From Mesotaenium endlicherianum (lineage: Eukaryota > Streptophyta > Zygnematophyceae > Zygnematales > Mesotaeniaceae): DNA of 64,000 nt. The DNA is taken from NCBI GenBank assembly GCA_009602735.1, contig WELA01004268.1, positions 449,093 through 513,092 on the forward strand, written 5' to 3'. Position numbers and translations under genes: made by a program. Below the pieces are notes generated by a model. That model did no database searches and was not told the origin of the DNA. It saw nothing but the letters and a program-made list of their open reading frames with translations. This document shows, one piece after another, positions 22,545 through 34,158 of the stretch. Every line of letters begins with the position of its first letter. Position 1 is the first letter of the stretch.

Positions 22545-25500
22545 CTAGAATATTTGTTGAAGGTCAGCATCTTGGCGAGCAAGCTCCAACAACATGGGGT
22601 CGTCAAAGAACTTGTTGATGCTCACATCCTCGCTCATACCCTGCGCCCACCCAAAGTACTCCCAGAAAGCGCGTCATACTTGCCCACCTAATTATGCACT
22701 GTATAGCCAAAGGTGTTCAATGCGCCAAGAACACACTTGCAGACAGAAACATGCTGCAGATTGATCTTTATTACAACATTCCAGCCTCCACAAACTCGGT
22801 ACACAGATCGTCAGTTCCTAACGACGGAGAAAGAATTAGCACACTGGGAAGCAAACATCACAAGAGCTCAACTGCTTCCGGCTCCTGCCTTGCACACGCT
22901 AGAAGGGAGCAGCAGGGCTGGAAGTGCAGAGACGCTTCTCACCTTTCTCCTCCGGGTCTTCACCATGAACTCTCGCGCCAAGTGCTGGATTGGGGCTGGC
23001 TCCAGCGGCCTCAGGACCACAGCCTTGTCCAGCGGGTCGCCAGGCACGATCGCCCAGTGATCAAACGCCGACGAGCAGAACGCTTGCCCTTGCGTGTGGT
23101 ACCGCAGGTCTGTCTCGAACCCGAACGACTCCATGACCGGCAGGAAGGCCTGCGCGCGCAGAAGCAAAGGAACAACCACACGAACAATCAGGGCACGCAC
23201 GGCAGCAAGCTTCACTTTCTCCAAGTTGCGTGCAGAGGCCACGCCACACTTTATCAACAAGTGGCAGTTGGTGATGATACCTCTAGGCTATTTCAACGGG
23301 GGCCTCCAACAGAGTACCTGGAGTCAAAGCGAAGGCACAGCTGCTAGACAGACACAAAACTGGAGTCACTCGTAATATTTCAGCATCCGGGTCCCCCGCA
23401 ATGCAAACGGCAGGGAGCCCCTCTGACACGACGTGCACATGACCAGAACAGGTGGAAAGGGGGGCGGGCACAGACCTTGACGATGTAGGAGGGAGTGCCG
23501 GGCTTGGGGATGTCGGCCGTCACGTGGCCTCTCCTGCGGGACAGCACCGTGTATATCGCGGACATGCAGTCTGCCGGCGTTTGAATCTGCGCAGCGCACC
23601 AGGGCATCGGGTCAGAATATCAAACATGCCAACATCAAGTCAATGGGAACCCCCTCCTCTCCTTTCATATTCAAACCGCAGCTGCAGCCATAGCCAGAAG
23701 CACTCTCTGCACTGCACGCAGATGGACTAGGTTCAGTCCTCTGCGTCTTAGCACCTTCTCTTTAGCGGACGCCCAGGAAGTCATCACCTGAGAACGATGA
23801 TGCAAATGAAGAGTGACCGCCCAGTAATAGGCAAGATGCAAGAAATGCTGATGACAAGCACCTGCAGGCAACAGAGCATTGACCTACCTATCTGCAGGGA
23901 AGCCAAAAGACGTCACAGACAAGGAACGATTGGTGAGAGAGAGAGAGGCAGAGACCCATGGCTTAGTCAGCAATAGGCACGCCGCCAGGAGACGGCTCTC
24001 AAGGGAAGAGATTCTGACGCATGGGCGGCCTCCGAAGGAAGCGTGGCAGGGCAAGGGAGAGAGGGAATGTGATGCTGGCGAGCAAGCGAGCACACACCTC
24101 AGAGTAGTACACGGGCTCCATGAGGCGCGGCGAGGCCATGAGGAAGGCCGAGTACGCCACGCGCCGCGACGTGGGGATGATTTGCCCGCCCCCGCGGTGC
24201 AGGGGCTCCGAAACGATGGAGGCGTCTAGAATCTTGAACTTGACGTTCCGGATGGGCTCGTCACAGAGGGGACCCTCGCGCGTCCCCCACTGGAACCTGC
24301 AGCCCACACACGCGGACACGTGTCAAAGAAATGACACAGCCCGTCAATCAGCTGCTGCTCCTCGATCATACCACCCCACCTTGCAGCAGACCTTCCATGT
24401 CCCCCCTGCAAGTCCCACCAGTCTGCATGACTCCTACCAAAGAGCAGAAGAGATGCACGGGCACGTGGAAGGGAAACTGATGGCCAGGGTACTGGGGAGG
24501 GTGGGAGGGGGTAACGTCGCGGAGAGGGGGAGCAAAGAAGGCCCTGCACCCACCCTTGCACGATGGAGTCGCGGACGGCGTTGAGCAGGCCTTTGTCCAC
24601 CTCACTGGGCAGCGTGTCGTCCAGCAGGATGTTGGGCCCCTGCATACAGCGCGCACAGAGCACGCATGCAGGCACGCAGCACCAGAATGGTCGACATCCA
24701 GGGGGAAAGATAGCAACAGCGGGCGAGGAAGGGGGAAAGCATGCCAGCAACGAAGCAGCAAAAGAAACAGAGTGAATGCCTCAAAGGGACGACAAAGATC
24801 CGGCTCAGAATCACTCCAATCGGCTCTGGACACGTAACCTGCACTCCAAAGTTCGTGCGAGAGCTCAACGGTCGTCGGAGGACAGTTTGTAGTACTCGAG
24901 TAAGTGAAAGCATCTGCCACGTGAAAGCACGGGGTAGGAGCCACAAGTGACGCGCGCGCACACCTGCTTGTCGGGGCCAAAGGCCCAAATGGAGCGGGCG
25001 GCGAGCAGGTCCCAGTCGTACTTGGTCTGGAAGAAGTCGCCCAGGCGCTTGCGCGGCCACTCCATGCTCACAGCGCCCTCCTCAATGTCCTCCGCCAACC
25101 CCTTCTCCAGCGGCTCTGCTATCTGCAGCCCCACCAAGTGTGTGTCCCCCCCCTCCCCCCCCCAAGGCGACAGGTGTGTCATTCTCTCTACACGCTGGAA
25201 AAGCGTCACGCCTGCGGGAGGTAGCATAGCATCAGGACTTGAGAGCGAGCAATAGTCAGCATAGTCTTTAGCCTGTGCTGCTGCCCCTCGGGACCGGTGG
25301 GCAGCAGCTGTGAAGGCAGAGGCCTGCAATGCAACCGGGAGCTGAGATGATAATAGTGAAGAGCTCACCATGGTGAGCTTGTTCTTCTTGTTGGGCGTCT
25401 CTGCAAAGCACTTGAGCGAGGAGGTCTCGACCACCGTCTCGCAGAAGGACACCACGGGATCCGCCACCTGCAGCGCCAGCCAGCAAACCCCACACGTTGC

Positions 25501-28500
25501 TCAGCCCCAACAACGAGCCCCAGGCATCTCACCATGCGCCAATATCCTCGACTATACCTGGGAGCCCACTGCGTGCTTGCGTAATGACAAACAACCAGGA
25601 GGCTTTGTATGGCGCTTGCCGACAGCCAAGGCTGCCCCTGCAATGCCTTGTCCCAAGAGCCCCAAGTGTGCATGCTCATGAGGAGGAACCCTCGAGACCA
25701 TGCTCCACATGGAGTGCCACTGGCTCATCCACTGGCTCACACCATCAAGGACACATGCTGCGGCCATGGAGCATCCAAGGAGACCTGATTCAAAGTTGAC
25801 AAGACGGCGGGGGGGAAGGGCGGAGGAGGTTGGGAGAGGGCAAGGCATTGCGACAGGGGAGGAGGACGAAGGCAGGGGGGGAGGGCGGAGGATGGAGTCG
25901 GTGNCGACCTCCGAGTAGAGCTCGCGCAGGTCCTTCATGATGGAGTCGAGGAACAGCTCGCCGGTGCCCAGGATGGTGTGCTCGCCCGACTCCTCCACCT
26001 TGGTGACGGCCAGCGGGTAGCTCTTGTTGATCTTGCGCAGCCCGTCCACCATCTTGGGCAGCTCCCCCGGGTTGAGCGGCTCCGTGGCCGTCTTCACCAC
26101 CGACACCGTGTTGAAGCGCAGCGGCCGGAAGATGTGCACGGGGTCGTCCTCCGCCGCTGCCGAGGGGGCGAACTCCTCGCACAGCGTGGCCGTCTTGGTG
26201 ATGCTGGCGTCCACACCCTCGATGAGCACCCAGCTGCCGGCGGGCGCCGCGGCCACGGGCAGGCGGTAGCGCGCCTGGTACACCCACAGCTTTGTCACCT
26301 CCTTCACCGCCATGTCCTCCTCATCGTCTGGCGAGTACGCCTCCCCCAGCACGCGCACCGTCTGCCCCGTGCGCAGCGTGCCGGACAGCACGCGCCCCAG
26401 CGCGTCAAACACACTGCAGTCGGGCTTTGGGTACAGCTTAGTGACGTTCACCATGAGGGGCCCCGAGGGCGAGCACTCGCGCATGGCCTCCGCGACGGGC
26501 CCGTCCTGCGGGCCCGAGTAGGACTGCTCCACTTTGACGGGCGCGGCCTCCTTGGCCGACGGGATGTGGTGGATGAGCATGTGCGCCAGGCCCTGCGCGC
26601 CGCCAAAGGCCGCGCTGCACGCCATGCGCAGCAGCGGCTTCACGTTTAGGCGGTACGCCGACGGCTTAAGCGTAACGCCCAGCTCCGCCAGCGTGAGCTC
26701 CACGCTCTTCTTGTGCTCGCCCACCACCTGCGTGTAGATTTTGTACAGCGGCTCGAGCACAAACTGCACAAACGTGCGCTCGCCGCCGCCCTCGGGCGCG
26801 CGCCGCCGGAAGGCGCGCGCCTCCGCGTGGTAGTACACGTCGCCCCACAGCCGCGCCGCGAGCTTCGCGGGGTCCATCGACACGCCGTGCAGCGACGCGT
26901 ACAGCCGCGCGAACGACGGCAGCGTGAAGGACCAGCCGCCCGCCGCGCTGGCGAAGCACACGTTGCCCGCCACAGGGTCCAGCACGGGCGCCTCCCCGCC
27001 CGCCGCGTGCAGCGCCAGCAGGTTGTTCACCTCCTCCAGCGTGTGTCGCAGCTTGTGGTACGCGTCAGCCGGCGGCAGCTTCAGCTCCGTTATCAGCCTG
27101 TCCACCTGCCCGCCCCATAAGTTGCGGCGTTCAAGTCAGACAGGTGCGACCAACATTGGCTGGGTGGGTGCTGGTGGGGCCTGCTGTAGTGGTGGTGGTG
27201 GAAAGGGCACAGGCCTCTGGGGCTTAAGCAAAACCCCTGCAATGTGGCGCGGCATCTTAAGATTGTCCGTGCTCGTGGTACTGTTCCCACAATGAGCCTA
27301 CCATGATAAGTGGAGGCCAGGCATCGACGAGGACACATCCACTGGAACAAGCAAGAGGGGCCGTCCAGAGAACCCGCCCATACCCGTGTACAGGCGCACC
27401 AGCATGAACGAGTTGCAACCACAGACGTAAATGAAAAACCTCCTCTCAAGTACAAAGTTACCTCCACCAACAGAATATAGCACCACGAAGGCCAGCCCTC
27501 TACAGGCACCGCTGCGCTAGGGGGCAGCTAACTCTCACCTTGTTGATGATGAGGACAATGGGCAGCCTCTCCTGCATCGCATGCTTCACAGCTCGCTCCG
27601 TTCCTATCTGGGGAGCACCACGCACAACAGCCGTTTGTGTGTCAGAGGGCGTGTATGGTCAAAGCTGGCGTTTCACCCTGCCATGTCATCATCGATAACG
27701 CAGTTGCCCAGAGTTCACAGCACCACCAGGGTTTGACAGAGCGTGGAAAGTATACCGACACATGCAGAAGGCATATGGCAGAGGAAGGGAGAGACTGACC
27801 ATGACACCTTCGACAGCGTCAATGACTAGTGCAAATCCGTCAGCGAGGCGCAGAGAGGCTGTGAGCTCATCAGAGAAGTTCACGTGCCCAGGAGTATCCA
27901 TCACGCTGCAGAGAAATGACTTCCCAGATACGTCTTCCAGAACAAGGGATGCAGGCATGGCCTTGATTGATATTCCTCTCTCCTGCTCATCTAGTCTAGT
28001 GTCGGTGAATCTCAAGTGTTTCTCACTGTGCGAATCCAGAGTTTTCACCCCTGGATGTGTGGCTTCCACTAGCATGTCCATCAGGAGAGTCTTTCCGTGG
28101 TGAAGGTGACCTCCAAGTGCTATGTTCCTGATCAAGGTAGGGTTACCTGCGAGCCCCAACAAGAACTCTGTGGACACGTAAGTAGCCAACGCACCCTTAT
28201 CAGCAACTTCGAACTTTTTAGCTTTAACGGGCTTTATGATCGGTTCCTCTAAGGGCTGTGCATCTTCGTCCATCACAAGTGTCTCTACGTCATCTCCATA
28301 GACCTCAAGTGCAGTAGGATAATATTTCTTATCCTCAGCTAAGACTACTGCTCCCTCGGTATCCTCTTCCTCATCCTCAGCTCCATCAGTAAGCCTTGAC
28401 ATTCTCCCGTTCGCGTCATGCACATCTTCATCGTCGTCATGTGCATGCCCGTTTTGTAGACCATCATTATCTTCTTCCTCCTCTTCCTCCTCCTCTTCGG

Positions 28501-28555
28501 AGTCAATCTCAGGACCTATATAGTTACCAAACTCGTCATATAAGTTGTCATCCAT
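22545..28555 (-). CDS. SNU114: U5 snRNP GTPase SNU114/EFTUD2, ~992 aa, ten exons
   Basis: This EF-2-like GTPase controls spliceosome activation and disassembly with Prp8 and Brr2. Exons: 27800-28555, 27539-27607, 25909-27105, 25369-25467, 24964-25122, 24554-24639, 24098-24296, 23476-23586, 22943-23149 and 22545-22640. The N-terminus is the family signature [16 protein letters not shown] followed by an acidic stretch. GTPase motifs are GHLHHGKT (149-156), MDTPGHVNF (219-227), and NK|VD split by an intron. Domains II-V follow, with [25 protein letters not shown] and [11 protein letters not shown] near the end; stop TAG at 22545-22547. All phases agree. One weak point is the exon 3 to exon 4 join, where the family normally has about four residues between LYSE and VADPVV. 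A single N at 25904 sits exactly there, suggesting a small assembly loss. Confidence 0.95.
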
Positions 28556-29329
28556 GGCTACTACTCTGATTTCACCGGCGTCAGCTAGTACTAGTTAATG
28601 GTCTAAACGGGTTCTTGTTTTAGGTACTTAATTTAGCCAAGACTTAATGAACAACTCGGAGTAAAAGATTGAAAGGTAACACTCGAATGGTTCACCTCAA
28701 AAAAATTCGAAGAAGCTTAACGTACAAGGTTTAACGCAAAACGCAACTCGAGTGCGCCCAGCTGGTAGTGTGGTTCAGGCAGACTCCCGACTTCTAGACT
28801 GCGAAGAGCTACGTTGAGGCACGACGAGCCACGTCGAGGAACGTCGAGCTGTGTGTCGAGCCTTATTGAGGCTCATATGCACTAGGTGCTCCTGATGTGC
28901 TCCTATGTGCTTCCATGCATGCCCACTCACTTCCATGCACTCCCTCCCAGTCACTCCCATCAACTCCCATTTAGCACGGCAATCTTTGTGACATAAATTT
29001 GGCATTGTCAACGCTGCGACCTGGTCAATCCCGACTTCGATATTCGGCTCACATACCGGCAAGTTTCCTGTGCGACTCTTCGCTTTACGGGCTATGCTGA
29101 GGCATGCGGTACCTGGCCACTTTTCTATCGAGACGATGAACTTGCCATCGATCGAGCTCGGGAGCCTCTGACATGCAAATTATAAGAAATGAGTGCGAGC
29201 AAAACAGAAAAGTGCTATAGGTGAAGTGGGATGAAGAAACGAGTGGAACTTTCGTTTGTTTTGGTTTGAGGTCGATTAGCTTAAGGCATCTGCTTGCTTC
29301 CTTGACGAGTGGACTTAAAAGAGCATAAG
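28556..29329. promoter_or_regulatory. Shared divergent promoter region, SNU114 / cystinosin
   Basis: About 770 bp between two genes read in opposite directions from their start codons. It must contain both 5' leaders and promoters. Nothing specific such as a TATA box can be assigned. A cluster of GTGCTCC/CATGC-type short repeats lies at 28870-28970. Confidence 0.45.
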
Positions 29330-32300
29330 ATGGCGGTCCCCCTAGTTGGGGCTGCCGCTTGGCATTGGGAAGGACTTCACGTGCTTTATGAGATTCTCGG
29401 CTGGCTTGCATTCGCGACGTGGTCTATGAGCTTCTACCCCCAGGCTATTTTGAACTACAAGAGGAAGTCGTACGTTTCCAGCATAATTGTTTTCACTGAT
29501 AGAAATTAAGGATGACATTTCAGAATTTGCTATGTAGTTTATGAATATGAATGTCCATTGGGTGGGGTGTCTATATTTCTTTGGAGCACAGCATTCTCCT
29601 TCCTCGTGATTGTGAATAATAAGCGTGTTTACCTTGTACATACATTTCTGTCTGCTGACTTGGCAGATTAAGTAGCTGAATTTTGAATGGTAAGAGCAGT
29701 GCCTTCTGCAGCAACAACGTTGACCTGCTGGATTGGCGGGGTTGGTTGTGATCTGCAGAGTTGTGGGCTTCAACTTCGACTTCCTTGTCTTCAACCTCAC
29801 AAAGCACACGTCCTATCTCATATTTAATGCGTCCATGTTCTTCAGCCCGGTAGTGCAGCAGCAGTACCATGACAAGTACGGAACTGAAGAGGTAAGGACA
29901 CCCCAGACTATTATTTATTACGGGGGCCCCAGGAAACAGCCGGATTGGACGGCTGTCTTCTGTCCGGCGTAATCCACTCCATTGTGGCAAAGGCCTATGC
30001 AGATTATGCACCCTTGGCAGCTGTAGCAGGGTCCTTTGAAGTGGCAATTCGTTGCATGTGAAACGTTGATGCGTCATACCTCGTGTTTTGCTTCTGTCTC
30101 GTGTCCTGAACTTTAGGCACCGGAGTAGAAGTTTCTTGGGACTCTGTGAATGTAGTGCTGAGAGGACAACCTAGTGCATGCACCCTGACCTGGCCTGCGG
30201 GGGAAGGGAGTGTGCAGCTGATACCCGTCTCTGCCAGTGACGTGGCATTCTCCACACATGCGGTCTTGCTCACAGTCATCACCGCCGCCCAAGTGTTCTT
30301 CTATGAGGTGCCTTTCTCGGCCCTGCTCTGCGCCCCACGCCAAAGCTGCTGACACTCTGGAAGGAGAGTCTCTGAGGAAGTGTCTATCTGCCATGATGTG
30401 CACAGTTCAGGGGTGATGTTCTGTTCGCAGATTCCTTCTGTGTCATTACTACCTTCTCTCGCCTCGAAGAAGCTCCCCCCCCGTGCTTAGAAATATGGAG
30501 CACGTGCATGATGCAAAGGACAGGGAGAGGGATGTGCACGCCTGACAGCGTGTTGGGGTAGGAGCGTGTAGGGGAGCTTGCTTCTTGCATCTTGCATCAG
30601 CGTGGGGGGGCTGCTTCAGATGGCTGTCCGCTGTCAAAGCTGGGCCTCGGCAGCGGCGTCGAGGTGGTGACGTCGCATTTGTGTCTGTTGCAATCCGCAT
30701 GCATGCTGCAGAAAGGCGGCCAGAGAGTGTCCCGGATCTGCTGGGGGATCTCCAGCCTCGTGTGGGCATTTGCTGCCATCTGCCTGCTCGCGTCGTGGCC
30801 ATCGGGCTCCTGGCTCTGGCTCGTCAGCGTCTTCAAGTAACCACTGCCCCTCTCCTTCTCTGCCGGGGTTTGGAATGCCGGCACCCCTTTGAGCTTCTGT
30901 GCACCCTGCTCCTCCTGCTGCACCCGCTTCTATTGCTGCTCAGCTTTTCGAGTCTAGGATGCGGCTCGCTTTGAGCAGTCATGAACTTGTAGCTGCAAAA
31001 AGGGACAGGGTGTGTGAAGGCAGCCAGTTGCAGCTGGTCTGGCGTGTGATGCTGCTGCACCTCTGCCAATGGCAAGTGCTGCGAGCGCACAAACCGAGCA
31101 AAGGCTGTGACCTGGCGGGCCGACGCTTGCATCCCTGCATGCGAGTATGCACTCTTGGACTGGACGAAATCTCGCATGTGTGGAGGCGTGGGCGGTCAAC
31201 CGGCTGTGAAATTCTCTGTCATATTCTGCCAAGAGGGCCCGACTAGCGAGCTTGACAATTACTGGAGCCAGAGCTGTGCTGTTTACGCTCAAGCGCACCT
31301 GCTGCTTCCTGCTGCTGCTGCTGGTGGTAAAGGTGGTGATGGGGTGGGGGTTGTGGGTGGACTATGGGGAGAGTGCAGCTACCTGCAGCTGCTGATGACG
31401 TCCATCAAGTACATCCCTCAGGTACGCCGCAGCTGGCCCGACAGACAGCCTGCGGGCTATCTGTGGCTTACTCTCTCAGGACTCTCACCTAGATTCCAGC
31501 GTGTGCGTGCATCCATCCCAGCCAGTAGCCCTGCAAGACATGGGCTCCTCCCTCCACATTGGCCGCCCTTTTACTCGCATGGCGACACGTTGCTAGTCAG
31601 GCTCTCTGAATGCACCCAGGTGTCAGCATGTGGGCTGCTTCTTGTGCCGTGGCTACTGTTACTGCTACTGCTACTGCCACTGCCACATTTGGCATTCACT
31701 GGCAAGCGTCTTCTTCGGGTCCTGCTGGGCCACTTGGGCTGCACTTCTTTGCATGTTTGTTGCGTCCAATCCTCAGTTGTTGCTCTCTCCGGGGAGGGGG
31801 GGGAGCTTCGCGGGACGTCGGATGGATTCGCGGGTGGCTGAGAGCTCGACACTTGTCCACCCTGTACTGCCTGCGTGTGGGCAGGCCTGGTTCAACTTCA
31901 AGAGGCGCAGCACGGAGGGGTGGAGCATCGGCAACATTCTGCTCGACATCACGGGCGGCCTCTCGTCCTTCTTGCAGATGGCCCTCCAGTCCATTGATCA
32001 GCGTAAGCTGCGCGTCCCTGGCTGGCCCGGCTTGTCTGATCAAGACACCTGTTGTTTGACCTCTGACAAACTCAGCAGGGCCCAGGCTCCTGGGGACGAG
32101 GCCACGTCGTGTTGTTTTTTTTTCTTTTTCCAGAGCAGTGCGGTTGGACAGCCTCCTGTGCGCGCGCTTCTCGCGTCATTCGTGAAACCCCTACTTGCTC
32201 AGCCTGCTTGCTTTACGGAACTTAGTTGCTCATTTTGTGCCTTGCACCAAGGTCAATGGGTATCCCTCCCAGCTTCTAGTCTCGCACCCTGTCCCGCTAG

Positions 32301-33109
32301 CTACCACTCTCGCTCGTTGGTGCGCTTGGTGCAACGTGTGTGCTTGCATCCAAAGGCATCCAAAGGCTGAGCTGAGTGCTCGTTGTTTTCCTTCCACTCA
32401 CTTGGATTGCTGCATTGCTAGCGGGGGTAGGGTAGGGACGTATCTAAAGGCCGTCCACCTGGCGCTCTTGCTGTGCCTGGCATTGCAGACTCTGTCGGGA
32501 ATTTCGTGGGCAACGTCGGGAAAGTCGGCCTGTCCCTGGTATGCCCTGCTCCCCTCTTCGCCTCTCAGCCTCTATGGCCTCTGGGTTACTCGCCAGCGGT
32601 AGTGTGGGCCCTCTCTTGCCCCTCCTGCACAGCCAGCAGCGCTCTAGGTGCTGCTGCCTTGCTTTAGCCATTTTACGCCCCGTCAAACTGCCATCCAGCC
32701 TGATCCTGTAGAGGTTTGTTTGTGAATGAATTCAACTCCATGCTGCATGCCTTATGGCCTGTAATGGAACTTTGCATGAGAAGCTTTGCACGTGCTTTCC
32801 ACCATGTTGGTCTGGTGCTCAAGACCATGTTTTAGCTTGGTCACCCCCGCTCGCAAACAACAACAGGCTGGTTGGTTCCGCACCTCAAACAATCCTTATG
32901 CTATCCAGCATAAGCCCACCACCAACTGCCCCCGCTCTTCATGCAACAATGAGAGAGCATATGTCCAATATTGATGGCATCCACTTGCTCTCTGCACGCA
33001 ATGGCATGCTATGTCGCGCTCATGGTGATGCCTCCGCACTAAAGTGCCGTTGAACAGAAGATTGAGACCATTTTTTCTGGTCTGCATCTTACCCACGTCG
33101 GTTGCTCGC

Positions 33110-33164
<55 letters not shown>

Positions 33165-33335
33165 TTGCAGGAAACTGTGGCCTTTGATGCGCTGTTCATA
33201 GTGCAGCACTACTACCTGTACCCGGAGAGCCACAAGGTGCTGCCACTCAAGGTGGACGACGGCGGCCCCGAGTACGAGCGCTTGAGCGCAGATTCAAAAA
33301 ACGCGACACCCGGGCAGGGTACAAGCGAAGCGTGA
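29330..33335 (+). CDS. CTNS: Cystinosin, lysosomal/vacuolar proton-coupled cystine exporter, 287 aa
   Basis: Cystinosin is a seven-helix PQ-loop protein that exports cystine from the lysosome or vacuole using a proton. Eight exons join in phase: 29330-29469, 29759-29891, 30218-30307, 30712-30836, 31379-31421, 31885-32002, 32489-32538 and 33171-33335. PQ loop 1 is [14 protein letters not shown] (P37-Q38) and PQ loop 2 is [15 protein letters not shown] (P176-Q177). The aspartate in [10 protein letters not shown] (about D198) lines up with the proton-coupling Asp of the second PQ repeat. [18 protein letters not shown] and [17 protein letters not shown] are further family segments. The cytosolic tail has a YERL tyrosine motif of the lysosomal-sorting type, followed by a polar end and TGA at 33333. 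The protein lacks the long glycosylated N-terminus of the animal protein, as is usual outside animals. Confidence 0.93.
33111..33163 (+). repeat. (GT)22(GC)n microsatellite beside a splice acceptor
   Basis: A pure GT run followed by GC units, ending 8 bp before the last-exon acceptor of the cystinosin gene (acceptor TTTGCAG, exon from 33171). Confidence 0.95.
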
Positions 33336-34158
33336 TCAGCTTTGCGGGCACCTCCAGTGCAGATACTACCCCGTCGGACATTAAGTGGACATGAGCGGCA
33401 CGTGCCAAGTGGTGGCCTGTTCATATGTATCCCTCTGCAGTCGTCTTTGTGTACCTCCTTTTTATTCTGGTGGAGGCACAAGGTCGCCGCTCCACCTGAT
33501 AATTCTGGTGGCAAGTCTGGGCCACTCGTGGACATAGTTTGAATTGGGTTGGTTGGAGCTTATTGCTCGCTTAGTGGATGGAAAACGAGCAACTTATCAA
33601 GCTCATGCAGAGGTGACGTGAGCAGAAGCAAGTGCATGAGAATGTCAGGCTGACAAGGAATAATGCCCTGCCCGGGTATCCCGTCGAGTTATTATGTTTT
33701 ACTTGCAAGCAACCGTTACTGTGTTGTCGTGGGTCAGCTAGGAGCTGCATCATATTGATGGGTTTCAACCTCCGTGACGCCATGTACATACACAGAGGTC
33801 CAACAACAAGGTTCTGCGCGTGGTTTTATATCCAGTACAAAGATGCATGACATACTTTTGGATGATGCAATCTTATTCTTGGTGCGAAACTATCCTCAAT
33901 GCGAGAATCTGTGAAGTGGGTCCTTTATATTATGAACAGTGATTGCAAGACTTATACATTAAAGAGTACATCATATATGCTATTTACACATTGGAAGCAA
34001 GTTCAGGGCTTGAAAGGAGCTGTAGACTTTTCCCCCTACGAAATCTTCCCTGTACTTGCGCACGTTATTTCAAACAGTAATCCTAAACAGCAGCATGAGG
34101 CTGTGTTTCTTGTATTGTAAAAGAATCCTCAGTAACGTACAACTAAAAGTGCGCTTGG
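33336..34158. other. Convergent 3' region
   Basis: About 820 bp between the cystinosin and MFS transporter stop codons. AT-rich with no supported gene; expected to hold both 3' UTRs. Confidence 0.6.

Noticed and set aside
25978-27120. Plus-strand frames up to 223 codons
   Set aside because: Antisense of the large SNU114 exon 3 with its high third-position GC.
30585-32370. Plus-strand frames of 129-246 codons in the cystinosin gene
   Set aside because: Out-of-frame read-through of introns; the correct frame gives phase-consistent cystinosin exons.
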